DNA of 64,000 nucleotides from Caulobacteraceae bacterium (GTDB lineage: Bacteria > Pseudomonadota > Alphaproteobacteria > Caulobacterales > Caulobacteraceae). The stretch lies in assembly GCA_947475845.1 (NCBI GenBank), contig CANJMO010000006.1:1-64000 (forward strand), given 5' to 3'. Under the pieces are notes generated by a model. The model did not search any database and was not told the origin of the DNA. It worked only from the letters and a program-made list of their open reading frames with translations. Shown one piece after another: positions 28,572 to 36,584 of this stretch; position 1 is the stretch's first letter, and each line of letters opens with the position of its first letter. Both the position numbers and the translations under genes were made by a program.

Positions 28572-29225
28572 ATGTCGGAATCTTCTCACAAAGCTAGGTC
28601 GTCTTACGCCATTTTCGGGTTCGGTGCGGTCGTCGGCCTTGCTTGTGGATTTGGACTTGGATTCCTCGTCTTAAGGGGCCCCAGCAAGGAAGAAGGGCAG
28701 CCAAAAGTTCTGACCTCGTCGGAACAATCGGCAGGACAGGCCGCGGCGCTGAAAATTGCGACCGATCCGGCGCTTTGGACCGACTTCCCCGTTGAATGGA
28801 AAAAGCTGAAGCCTTTTTCCGAGGCGGGTAAGGCGCCGCTGACGATCAGGACGCCGACTGCGCAGTATGACTATGGCGCGGTTTCTCACCCCATTCCCGC
28901 GGATTTGGTCGGCAAGGCCTTGATCCTGCGCGTTGATATCGCTGACGTAAAGCACAGTGTCGGGATATCGCTCGTCGATCCTCAAGGACAGCCTCTTCGC
29001 TCTGAAGAACAGGGCCTTTCCGACAAAGACAAGAAGCGTTCGATCTTTTTCCGCGTCACGGCAGAAAGTCTTCCTGCTGCTTTACTGGTTCGTAATTACG
29101 GCGACACCTCCGGTGAGCAGGGCGCAATTACTGTAGAGCATGTCTTTTATGCGAAAGAGGCAGCGTTGACCCCCGCTCAGCTCCAAGCTCTCGCTCAAGT
29201 GGGCGTGAACAAGAACAGCAATTAG
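28572..29225 (+). CDS. Membrane-anchored stand-alone island module protein
   Basis: This 217-residue protein has a short basic N terminus, one hydrophobic helix (about residues 12-34) and no signal-peptidase motif, so it is probably anchored with its C-terminal part in the periplasm. Residues about 95-200 are the module found elsewhere at the C terminus of island enzymes: QYDYGAVSHPI, VGISLVDPQGQPL, and ALLVRNYGD. This is the only copy not fused to a catalytic domain. It lies between the giant glycosyltransferase and a methyltransferase, both in the same direction. Base composition is somewhat lower in GC than its neighbours. Function unknown; a periplasmic glycan-binding or receptor role is inferred. 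Confidence 0.68.
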   Translation: MSESSHKARSSYAIFGFGAVVGLACGFGLGFLVLRGPSKEEGQPKVLTSSEQSAGQAAALKIATDPALWTDFPVEWKKLKPFSEAGKAPLTIRTPTAQYDYGAVSHPIPADLVGKALILRVDIADVKHSVGISLVDPQGQPLRSEEQGLSDKDKKRSIFFRVTAESLPAALLVRNYGDTSGEQGAITVEHVFYAKEAALTPAQLQALAQVGVNKNSN

Positions 29226-29323
29226 GATTGAACCCCCGCCGTTGCCCATGGCTCTCCGAATCCTCGGTTCTCGGACTGACGCGCGAGAGCCGCACGCTCG
29301 ATCGGCGCCCCTGACGACAAGGC

Positions 29324-30304
29324 ATGGCGATAGTGAATATGCCCCGAGGTTCGCTATTCGGCGGACGTCCAGCGCCCCCTGAGGCCCGGTCGTCGGCGCC
29401 TGCCGAGTCCCCCGACATCACCGCCGCCGCCCTGCGTCTCAACGCCCGCGCCGCCGCCGCCTTCTCTGTCGCCCAGTTTCTCGACCAGGCCCAGACTGCG
29501 CCCCTGCTGCAGACCGTCGATCTGGGCTGCCGGCCGCCAGTGATGCAGGACATGGTCAGTCCGTGGCTGGCCTATTGGGCGCGCGAGTTGGACCTGCCTG
29601 TGCGCGCCCACCGCAAGCTGTGGGAATATGCCGTGGTCCTGCAGGCTTTCTACGAGGGCGGAGTGCTGAAGCCCGGCTCGCGCGCGCTGGGCTTCGGCGT
29701 CGGCGACGAACCTCTGCCCAGCTACATGGCCAGCCTTGGCATGCAGGTGCTGGCTTCGGATATGCCGGGGGTCACTGACCCGGAGGCGATCTTCCAGGAC
29801 CGGTTCCTGCCGCGTGAGGACTTCGAGAGGCGGGTAGAGGTCAGCGACATTCATTTCGGCAAGCTCAACGACCCCTCACTGCGCGACTTCGACGCCTGCT
29901 GGTCGTGCAGCGTGGTCGGCGCCTTAGGGGCCGAGCACATCGCGGAGGAGGCGATGATCAAGTCGATGGATGTGCTGCGCCCGGGGGGGGTGGCCGTGCA
30001 TGTGATGGAGTTCGCCTTCGCTCCCGATCTTCCCAAGGAGCGCAACGACATCTTCTTCCCGCGCAGTTTCTTCGAGAGCCTGGAGCGGGGCCTGAATGGG
30101 CGGGGACACAGGGTGCAGCCGGTCAGCTTCGCGCTGGGGACCCATCCGCTGGACGCCTATATCGACATCGCCGCCCTGGACGTGCAGGGCGCCCTGGCCC
30201 TGGAAGATCTATGGCGCTTCGATCCGCCGGCACCCCACCTGAAGGTGTCGATGGGCGATGTGATGACGACCTCCTTCGCCCTGATCGTCACCCGCGGCGG
30301 CTGA
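29324..30304 (+). CDS. Methyltransferase-like protein (paralogue of 55389-56447)
   Basis: A 326-residue protein with a class I methyltransferase-like core: RKLWEYAVVLQAFYEG, RALGFGVGDEPLPSYMASLGMQVLASDM as a modified motif I and acidic loop, FDACWSCSVVGALGAEHIAEEAM, MDVLRPGGVAVHVMEF, and the C-terminal HLKVSMGDVMTTSFALIV. The same landmarks occur in order in the protein at 55389-56447. In both places the gene follows a giant GT-A glycosyltransferase of the same family. The glycine-rich loop is degenerate, so activity is not certain. An alternative ATG lies 15 bases inside. Its stop is 6 bases from the stop of the convergent glycosyltransferase. Confidence 0.75.
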   Translation: MAIVNMPRGSLFGGRPAPPEARSSAPAESPDITAAALRLNARAAAAFSVAQFLDQAQTAPLLQTVDLGCRPPVMQDMVSPWLAYWARELDLPVRAHRKLWEYAVVLQAFYEGGVLKPGSRALGFGVGDEPLPSYMASLGMQVLASDMPGVTDPEAIFQDRFLPREDFERRVEVSDIHFGKLNDPSLRDFDACWSCSVVGALGAEHIAEEAMIKSMDVLRPGGVAVHVMEFAFAPDLPKERNDIFFPRSFFESLERGLNGRGHRVQPVSFALGTHPLDAYIDIAALDVQGALALEDLWRFDPPAPHLKVSMGDVMTTSFALIVTRGG

Positions 30305-30310
30305 CGCAGC

Positions 30311-33103
30311 CTAAGCCACCGCCTGCACGCTGCGCAGGCCGATCGTGCGATCATGCGGCGCGGCGGAACTCTGAAATACGAGGTAGCCGTCCTCGCCGAC
30401 CTGCTGCACATCCAGCCAGATTTCCGCCGACTGCTTGCGGCCGCGCACCGAGACCCGCTCGCTAAGCATGCCGGCGAAGGCGCTGTCGGTGACGAAGGCG
30501 TAGAACGGCTCTTCGGTGGCTTCCAGCTCCACCTTCAGCCAGCGGGCGGCGGCCAACTGCTCATGAGACATGTAGACCCGCACGACATAGTCCCAGGGCT
30601 TGGTTCCCATGCGGATGCGCCGGGGCGCGCCGTCGCGATAGCGTCCGTCCTCCACCGCTGTGGTGTAGCCACTGCGCGGAGCGCGAAAATCGATGGGCGT
30701 GACCGAAGCGGGGGCCTCGGCCGGGCGGCCGGCGATCTGCCGCTCCAGCCGTTCGCGCAGCAGGGGCGCGACATCCTCGGCCGTAGCCTGAGCCGGCAGG
30801 TCGAAATAACGCACCAGGTCCGCCAGCCTGTAGCCCACATGCAGGCCATGGACCCGGAACGGCTGGGCCGGAGGCTTTGAGCCGCACTGCAGGGCCGCCC
30901 CCCCATTGGCAACCCCGTCGAGCCCGCCCGTAGCCGCCTGCAGCAGCAGGCGGTTTGAGGGGATGGAGACCTTGCGGATCAGGTCGCCACGGGTGTCGGT
31001 GACGCCAAAATAGACCGCCTCGTCCATACCGTCGAAGATCATGGCGACAGACATGGTGCAGCCGTCCAGGGCGTAGTCGCCGATATCAACGATCAGGGAC
31101 AGCTCCCAGGGCTGCTGGGGCTGCACCACCACCGGCTTGCCGTCCGCGCCATCGTTCAGGACCACCCCGTTGCCGCTCAACCGATCCGGGCTCAGAGGCG
31201 TCTGCACGAAGACCATATCCGGCTGATCGAGCAGGCCGCCTGCGGCCGCGCTACCCTCGCCGACCGGCGCCCACTGGCCAAGCACCGCCTCGCCGCCCGC
31301 CGCCGCTTGGATGCGCTCGCGCTTGGTCTCCATCAGGCGGCGCAGCACCGGATAGATCAGAGCGCGCCCGTCCTGAGCGTGATCGGGGAACTTGGACTCG
31401 ATGGCCTGGAAATACTGGCTGACGCCGGTGACCAGGGAGAGCTCGTCGTCGATCCGTTGAGGGTGGTTCCAGAAGTCGGACGCGCCGGCGGTGCCGATCG
31501 CGTAGACGCAGGCCGAGCCGGGTGCGTGCAGGGGGGTTGCATTGCGCAGGATCTCGCAGAACAGCAGCACGTCTTCGGCCGTCTCTGATTGCCAATGGGC
31601 GCGCTCGAACCGCTCCAGGCAGTTGGAGGTGGCCAGGAAGCAGTGGGGCGAAAAGCGCTGCAGAAGGGTGTGGATGTCGCCGAAGGCCGGGCCTTCCTTG
31701 AGCAGGGTGATCCCGTTGTCCCATTGAACCTCGCCCTCGGCCGGCGGGGTGCGCTCGCCGTCGTCCAGCTGCAGGATGTCGCTATAGGCGAAGCGGTAGC
31801 GGTCGTCACAGCCGGCCATGGCCTGCAGAAGACCATGAAAATGGCCGTCCAGCAGGTAGTCGTCGTCGTCGAGCAGGGCGAAATAGGGCGAGCGGACGGC
31901 GTCCAGCCCGGCCACCAGGGTGCGCGAGCGGTTGCCGCCGGGGCATTCGACGATCTGCACCTCAGCGATGCGTTTGAATGGGCCCGCCAGCACAGCGTCC
32001 AGGTCGACATCCTTGTAGCGCACCACGATCAGGCGGAAGCGGCCAGCGCTCTGGCCGTCGATCGAGGCGATGGCGCGCTGGATGTAGTCGGTGGATCGGC
32101 CGCCGGTGCGGATGATCACGTCGATCAGACCCTCGTCCAGAGCGGCGGCGCGGGCGGTGCGGGCGGCCAGCCAGGCCTGGTGATACTCGAGGGCGTTCTG
32201 CAGCAGGGCGGCGGCGTGGAAGCGGGCCTCGAACACTTGCCGGGCCTGCTGCGCGCGGCCTTGCGCGGCGGCGGGATCGGCGGCGATCTGCGCCATGATC
32301 TCGTCGATGCGGACGGTGATCTGTTCGGTGGAGGCGAACGGCTCGTAATAGAAGACGCTGTCGCCGAAATTGTCGCGCATCCAAGGGGTGTCTGGACAGA
32401 TGGCGCAGGCGCCGGCCGAGGCGATCTCGAAGATACGGTTGGAGACGATATCGTCCAGCAGGTGCTCCTGCGACAGGCACACCAGGCCCGCGCCGTAGCG
32501 GGCGTACTCCTTTTGCACCGACACGCCATCGAACGGGACCGAACCTTTGTAGCCGCCCGGCGGCAGGGTGCGCCAGGCGGCCTCGGGGCCGTAGATGCGC
32601 ATGTAGGGCTTGGCGGCCAGGCGGGCGAACAGGCGCTCGGCCCGGCCATCCCAGTTGGTGCCGAAGTAGCAGAGGGCCAGTTCGCCGTTGGCCGCGGCGG
32701 CGGGCAGATCGGCCGTCAGCTCGCTCTTTTGCGGGTTGTTGTAATAGAAGCCCGGAACCACCGGCTGTATGCCCCGAGATTCCGCGATCTGCGAAAACAG
32801 CCGCGCCAGACTGTCGGAGATGCACAGGTAGCCATCGTACGACAGGGTCGAGGAGAACACCGCTTCGTTGTCGACATAGTGCGAGCGGGGCGCGTGCGCC
32901 GACAGATAGGTGGGATGGCTGGTGGTCTTGCGTATCGAGGCGGAGGTCGAGATCAGGAAGTCGTAGTCGTCGCTTTCCTTCAGCGCCGCTGGGGTCACGC
33001 TGATCAGCTCCACCCCGAGGCCCTCAGCCGCCGTGCGCAGAGAGTAGAAAGCCTGATCCTCGGCGAGGTTGAGATAGGGGTTCAGATAGGCGACGCGGGG
33101 CAT
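30311..33103 (-). CDS. Bifunctional glycosyltransferase (GT-B plus GT-A) with C-terminal modules
   Basis: This 930-residue paralogue of the protein at 20995 begins with a CgeB-like GT-B domain (VAYLNPYLNLAEDQAFYSL, LCYFGTNWDGRAERLF, MRIYGPEAAW, SNRIFEIASAGACAICPDTPW). Its GT-A domain (about residues 345-600) has IIRTGGRSTDYIQRAIASIDGQ and the metal motif FALLDDDDYLLDGH. The remaining 300 residues are beta-rich and end in the shared island module (PWDYVVRVYM); an internal stretch near 690-790 (PWELSLIVDIG, VYFGVTDTRGDLI) looks like a second, more diverged copy. Start chosen at 33103 to match the paralogue. Divergent from the FkbM gene at 33227. Donors unknown. Confidence 0.83.
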   Translation of the reverse strand: MPRVAYLNPYLNLAEDQAFYSLRTAAEGLGVELISVTPAALKESDDYDFLISTSASIRKTTSHPTYLSAHAPRSHYVDNEAVFSSTLSYDGYLCISDSLARLFSQIAESRGIQPVVPGFYYNNPQKSELTADLPAAAANGELALCYFGTNWDGRAERLFARLAAKPYMRIYGPEAAWRTLPPGGYKGSVPFDGVSVQKEYARYGAGLVCLSQEHLLDDIVSNRIFEIASAGACAICPDTPWMRDNFGDSVFYYEPFASTEQITVRIDEIMAQIAADPAAAQGRAQQARQVFEARFHAAALLQNALEYHQAWLAARTARAAALDEGLIDVIIRTGGRSTDYIQRAIASIDGQSAGRFRLIVVRYKDVDLDAVLAGPFKRIAEVQIVECPGGNRSRTLVAGLDAVRSPYFALLDDDDYLLDGHFHGLLQAMAGCDDRYRFAYSDILQLDDGERTPPAEGEVQWDNGITLLKEGPAFGDIHTLLQRFSPHCFLATSNCLERFERAHWQSETAEDVLLFCEILRNATPLHAPGSACVYAIGTAGASDFWNHPQRIDDELSLVTGVSQYFQAIESKFPDHAQDGRALIYPVLRRLMETKRERIQAAAGGEAVLGQWAPVGEGSAAAGGLLDQPDMVFVQTPLSPDRLSGNGVVLNDGADGKPVVVQPQQPWELSLIVDIGDYALDGCTMSVAMIFDGMDEAVYFGVTDTRGDLIRKVSIPSNRLLLQAATGGLDGVANGGAALQCGSKPPAQPFRVHGLHVGYRLADLVRYFDLPAQATAEDVAPLLRERLERQIAGRPAEAPASVTPIDFRAPRSGYTTAVEDGRYRDGAPRRIRMGTKPWDYVVRVYMSHEQLAAARWLKVELEATEEPFYAFVTDSAFAGMLSERVSVRGRKQSAEIWLDVQQVGEDGYLVFQSSAAPHDRTIGLRSVQAVA

Positions 33104-33226
33104 CAGCAGGGTCCAGGTCAGAAAGCGGCTGGACCTTGGCGGAAGGCCGCCGGCCATGCAACCTGTCTTGCCGTCGGGCCCGCTCTCGGGTCATGAGGGG
33201 GCGCTCACAGCCTGACCGGAGCCGCG

Positions 33227-34627
33227 ATGGACATCCTGCGACCGCCGACCCCATTCGTTCGCGCCGTCGGCGCGGCCCTGGCGCCGGATTGGTTCACCCT
33301 CGTGGATGTGGGCTGCGGCGGTGAGCTGCCGAACGCTTGGCGGGCGTTCGGATTGCGTCTGCGCGCCCTGGGCCTGGACAGCGACAGCCACGAGACCGAT
33401 CGGCTGCAGGCGCTGGAGACCAATCCGCAGGTCCGCTACCGCGGAGCGCTGATCGAGGCGGGCGCGGTGGTGGATCCGGAACGCTCTCCCTGGCCTCGGT
33501 TGGCCATTTGCGAATGGAAGGCCCGTCACGCCGCCCTACCCGCCTATTTTGGCGGCGAGGCCCCGGCCGCGTCTGTGCAGGCTGCCGAAACCATCAGCCT
33601 ACCGCAAGCCATCGCGGAGGCCGGCCTGGATACGGTCGATTTCATCAAGCTTGACGTTGACGGGCCCGACTTCGGCATATTGCGAACCCTGGACGGTGCG
33701 CTCAGTGCGCTTAGGGTGCTCGGCGTCGGGGTCGAGGTCAATTTCATCGGCGCCGGCGGGCCCAATGAGAACAGTTTCCACAACATGGACGGCTGGCTGC
33801 GCGGTCAGGGCTTCGACCTGTTCGACCTCAGCATCCGCCGCTACGCGATGGCTGCCTTGCCGGGGCGCACCCGGCTGGACTATCCGGCTGAGACCCATAT
33901 CGGACGGCCTTTCCAGGGCGACGCGGTCTACCTGCGCGACCTTTGCGCACCGCAGAACGCCGCGCTGGCGGCCAAGGCAAGCCTGGGACAGTTGCTCAAG
34001 CTGGCTGCACTCTATTCGCTTTTCGGCCTGCCCGACTGCGCCGCAGAGGTGCTGGTGATGTTCCGCGCGCGGCTGGAGCCGCAGTTCGACGTGGCGTCTG
34101 GGCTCGATCTGCTGACCGCTGAGGCCCAGGCGGGGGACGGCGCGCCGGTGGGCTATGAGCGGTACATGCAGGCCTATGCCGCCGACGATCCTTACTTCCG
34201 TCTGCAAGCGCAGAGTTTGCGGGCCCGAGACCCGGGCGAAGGCAAACCCTGCACGGCCCTGGACTTCGATAGCCCGGTGCTGCACGGCGAGGCGCAGTAT
34301 TCAGCCGGGGACCTGCGGACCGGGCCGGGACAGTGGAGCTATGCGGCGGAATGGCCGCTGGATCGCGCGATGCTCAGCGCCGATGCCTATCTGCGCCTAG
34401 TGATCGAGGTCGAGGTGGAGGACGGCGCGATCGGGGTCGGCCTGCTCAATCCCGACCGGACCAGTTTCAGCGAAGAGGTCGCAGTGCAGGCCGGCGACGG
34501 GCCGACACGCGTCGAGCTGCTGACGCCCAAGGCAGTGGCGGTGGTCTCGCTGATGGCGCGCAATTTCGACACCTCCGGCTCGCCCAGCCTGGCGCGGCTG
34601 CGCCTGGTGGAAAGCACCCTCTTCTAA
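33227..34627 (+). CDS. FkbM-family methyltransferase with C-terminal island module
   Basis: A 466-residue protein starting 5 bases after CCGGAG. Residues 20-250 are the FkbM-like methyltransferase: VDVGCGGELPNAWRAFG, FIKLDVDGPDFGILRTLDGA (about residue 142) and NSFHNMDGWLRGQGFDLFDLS, as in the protein at 18676. Residues about 250-360 are helical. Residues about 365-463 are the shared module: GQWSYAAEWPL, GAIGVGLLNPDRTSF, VSLMARNFD. The enzyme half probably O-methylates a sugar; the module may hold it on the growing glycan. Both parts are clear by eye, but the module function is inference. Confidence 0.8.
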   Translation: MDILRPPTPFVRAVGAALAPDWFTLVDVGCGGELPNAWRAFGLRLRALGLDSDSHETDRLQALETNPQVRYRGALIEAGAVVDPERSPWPRLAICEWKARHAALPAYFGGEAPAASVQAAETISLPQAIAEAGLDTVDFIKLDVDGPDFGILRTLDGALSALRVLGVGVEVNFIGAGGPNENSFHNMDGWLRGQGFDLFDLSIRRYAMAALPGRTRLDYPAETHIGRPFQGDAVYLRDLCAPQNAALAAKASLGQLLKLAALYSLFGLPDCAAEVLVMFRARLEPQFDVASGLDLLTAEAQAGDGAPVGYERYMQAYAADDPYFRLQAQSLRARDPGEGKPCTALDFDSPVLHGEAQYSAGDLRTGPGQWSYAAEWPLDRAMLSADAYLRLVIEVEVEDGAIGVGLLNPDRTSFSEEVAVQAGDGPTRVELLTPKAVAVVSLMARNFDTSGSPSLARLRLVESTLF

Positions 34628-34716
34628 AGACCAGGGCCAAAGGCGGACCCGATCCCTTGCCCGGCTTGTCCAAAATGACGAGAATGCGCGCCATAATCGG
34701 GACCGAGTGAACACGC

Positions 34717-35544
34717 ATGCTTGATACGGATGTCGACTATCAGCCCAATCTGCCGGTGATGAACGCCGATGCGGCGGCTGAAATCCGCTCACGCACCGAC
34801 TTGGAGTGGTTCCACGGCATCAGGATCGGCGATCATCTGACCACGGGCTATGACCTAGTCGCGGCCAACTGGCGCTTCGTGTCTCAGTTCCTGCAGAAGC
34901 ACGGCGAGAAATTCGCCGGTAAGAGCGTGCTGGAACCGGGTTGCGCCGATGGCCTGTGGACCGCGTGGATGACCAAGCTCGGCGCAACCGACCTGGTGTG
35001 CAGCGACATCGATACGCGCGAGCAGTTCAAGCTTGTCATCCGGGCGTTGGGCCTGCCGGCGGCCTATTACCCCGGGGTCATTTCCACTGACCTGGGCAAG
35101 GTGGTCAGGCGCCGCTTCCCAGTCGTCACCTCGCTGGGCCTGCTCTATCATGTGCATGACCCGCTGATGACCTTGACCATGTACCGGCGCTTTCTGACGA
35201 TGGGGGGTTATCTGTTCCTGGAGACCGCAACCGTCGATTCCGAGGCCGAATACATGCAGTATTCGGGGGGCGATAAGGTCTACCGCAAGGCGGCCGGCAA
35301 TCAGTTCATCCCGTCGTCGGGCTTCCTGCGTTCGGCGCTGAACGAGCTGGGGATGGATGTTCTGGACTTCGCCTTCCGCTCCGACGGATTTCAGGACGAG
35401 CTCGGCAACACGGTGGGGCGGTCGATCCTGGTGGCCCAGAAGACTCGGCCCGTCGAGATCCACTTCTACACATCCCTGCTGAACCAGCTGGACATGAACC
35501 GGCACGAGTTTGCCGGCGAGAAGTGGTACCATATGGACGTCTAG
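34717..35544 (+). CDS. SAM-dependent methyltransferase (CmoB/DUF1698-like)
   Basis: This 275-residue protein has WFHGIRIGDHLTTGYD near residue 30, motif I VLEPGCADGLWTAWMTKLGA (about 70-90), a CSDID acidic loop, and the segment TSLGLLYHVHDPLMTLTMYRRFL characteristic of the CmoB/DUF1698 group. CmoB itself modifies tRNA wobble uridine, but here the setting among FkbM enzymes and glycosyltransferases argues for a glycan substrate. C-terminal residues YHMDV and the region around FYTSLLNQLDM do not match tRNA enzymes I know. It is transcribed in the same direction as the FkbM gene 89 bases upstream. Confidence 0.8.
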   Translation: MLDTDVDYQPNLPVMNADAAAEIRSRTDLEWFHGIRIGDHLTTGYDLVAANWRFVSQFLQKHGEKFAGKSVLEPGCADGLWTAWMTKLGATDLVCSDIDTREQFKLVIRALGLPAAYYPGVISTDLGKVVRRRFPVVTSLGLLYHVHDPLMTLTMYRRFLTMGGYLFLETATVDSEAEYMQYSGGDKVYRKAAGNQFIPSSGFLRSALNELGMDVLDFAFRSDGFQDELGNTVGRSILVAQKTRPVEIHFYTSLLNQLDMNRHEFAGEKWYHMDV

Positions 35545-35570
35545 GCCCAGCGGCCGAGCAGCTCCAAGAC

Positions 35571-36527
35571 CTAGATAGCGGCCGTGTAGGGGATGGCGTC
35601 CGGGACGACGAAAGACTGAGGGTCCGTCAGGAAAGCCTCTTCCATCGCACGGTAGGAGGGCAAGTCCGGCCGCCCGGAATAGCGCACCAGCACGTCTAGC
35701 AGGGGCTCGGTCTGGTCGCGGAACCGAAGCAATGTTTCGGCGCCGATGTCCGGCATGTTGAATAGTTCGCAGATCATGGCGAACTTCAGAGCCTGATCCA
35801 AGCTGCCGATCGTGGCGGGGTCGCGCAGATAAAGCACGTCGGCCCAGCTGGAGCCCCCCGTCAAGGTGTCGGCCATCTGCGTTTGCCGGAACTGGCCCGG
35901 CAAGGACGCGCGGGTGTAGTTGTTTATGTGCATCCCGGCGAGCACGAAACCCCGCTTCGCCAGGAAGCGGTCGATGTCGCGGAAGGTGGCGTGCCCCGTC
36001 TCGTCGCAGAAGCTGGCCTCGACCAGCACGCCGAGGCAGGACTTCAGCGAACGCTTGGCCCCCTGCAGCACCGCGAAGTCGAAGCCATCCGTATCCGTCT
36101 TGATGAAATCCGGCGCGATCCTGTGCTTGCGTGTCAGGGCATCCAGCGTGAATCGACGCTTCGACAATACCAGAGGTGTGTCCGGGTTGAGATGATGCTC
36201 GATGAAGACGCGCTTCAGATTCTGGTGCGCTATCCAGTTGCTCGTCCGCCGGAACCAAGCGCCTTTCGGCCGGATGGGCTTATCGGGGCCGGCCCAGCCT
36301 TCGTAATAGGTCATCCGCGGCCGCGTTTCTGAAGCCGTCAGCCGGGCGATCTCGGCCACAGCGGGGTCAATGCCGTGTCCGTGCACGATGCCCGCAAGAG
36401 GCGTCCAGATGCTGCCGATGCCGCCTGAACAGCCGACGTCAATAACCGTGATCGGCGGCGGCTCCATGCCGTTGGCGCGGATCGCGTCGGGCAGAGCAAC
36501 GCCCCAAACTGTCGGGTAAATGGGCAA
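35571..36527 (-). CDS. FkbM-family methyltransferase
   Basis: A 318-residue methyltransferase with VIDVGCSGGIGSIW (about residue 28), HGIDPAVAEIARL as acidic loop, FIKTDTDGFDFAVLQGAKR (about 138), and VLVEASFCDETGHATFRDIDRFLAKRGF. It is a shorter relative of the FkbM proteins at 18676 and 33227, without coiled coil or module. The start is TTG at 36527, supported by GAGG 8 bases upstream. It converges on the CmoB-like gene with 26 bases between and runs in the same direction as the membrane protein gene upstream. Probable sugar O-methyltransferase; substrate unknown. Confidence 0.8.
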   Translation of the reverse strand: MPIYPTVWGVALPDAIRANGMEPPPITVIDVGCSGGIGSIWTPLAGIVHGHGIDPAVAEIARLTASETRPRMTYYEGWAGPDKPIRPKGAWFRRTSNWIAHQNLKRVFIEHHLNPDTPLVLSKRRFTLDALTRKHRIAPDFIKTDTDGFDFAVLQGAKRSLKSCLGVLVEASFCDETGHATFRDIDRFLAKRGFVLAGMHINNYTRASLPGQFRQTQMADTLTGGSSWADVLYLRDPATIGSLDQALKFAMICELFNMPDIGAETLLRFRDQTEPLLDVLVRYSGRPDLPSYRAMEEAFLTDPQSFVVPDAIPYTAAI

Positions 36528-36584
36528 CTTGGCATCCTCGAACGATGGTCGCGACGATATTTACGGCCTTATCGGATGGTTGGA

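Noticed and set aside
31589-33196. 535-codon open frame antisense to the 930-residue glycosyltransferase
   Set aside because: Low-complexity Gly/Val/Ala composition typical of high-GC antisense frames; the opposite strand has clear GT motifs.
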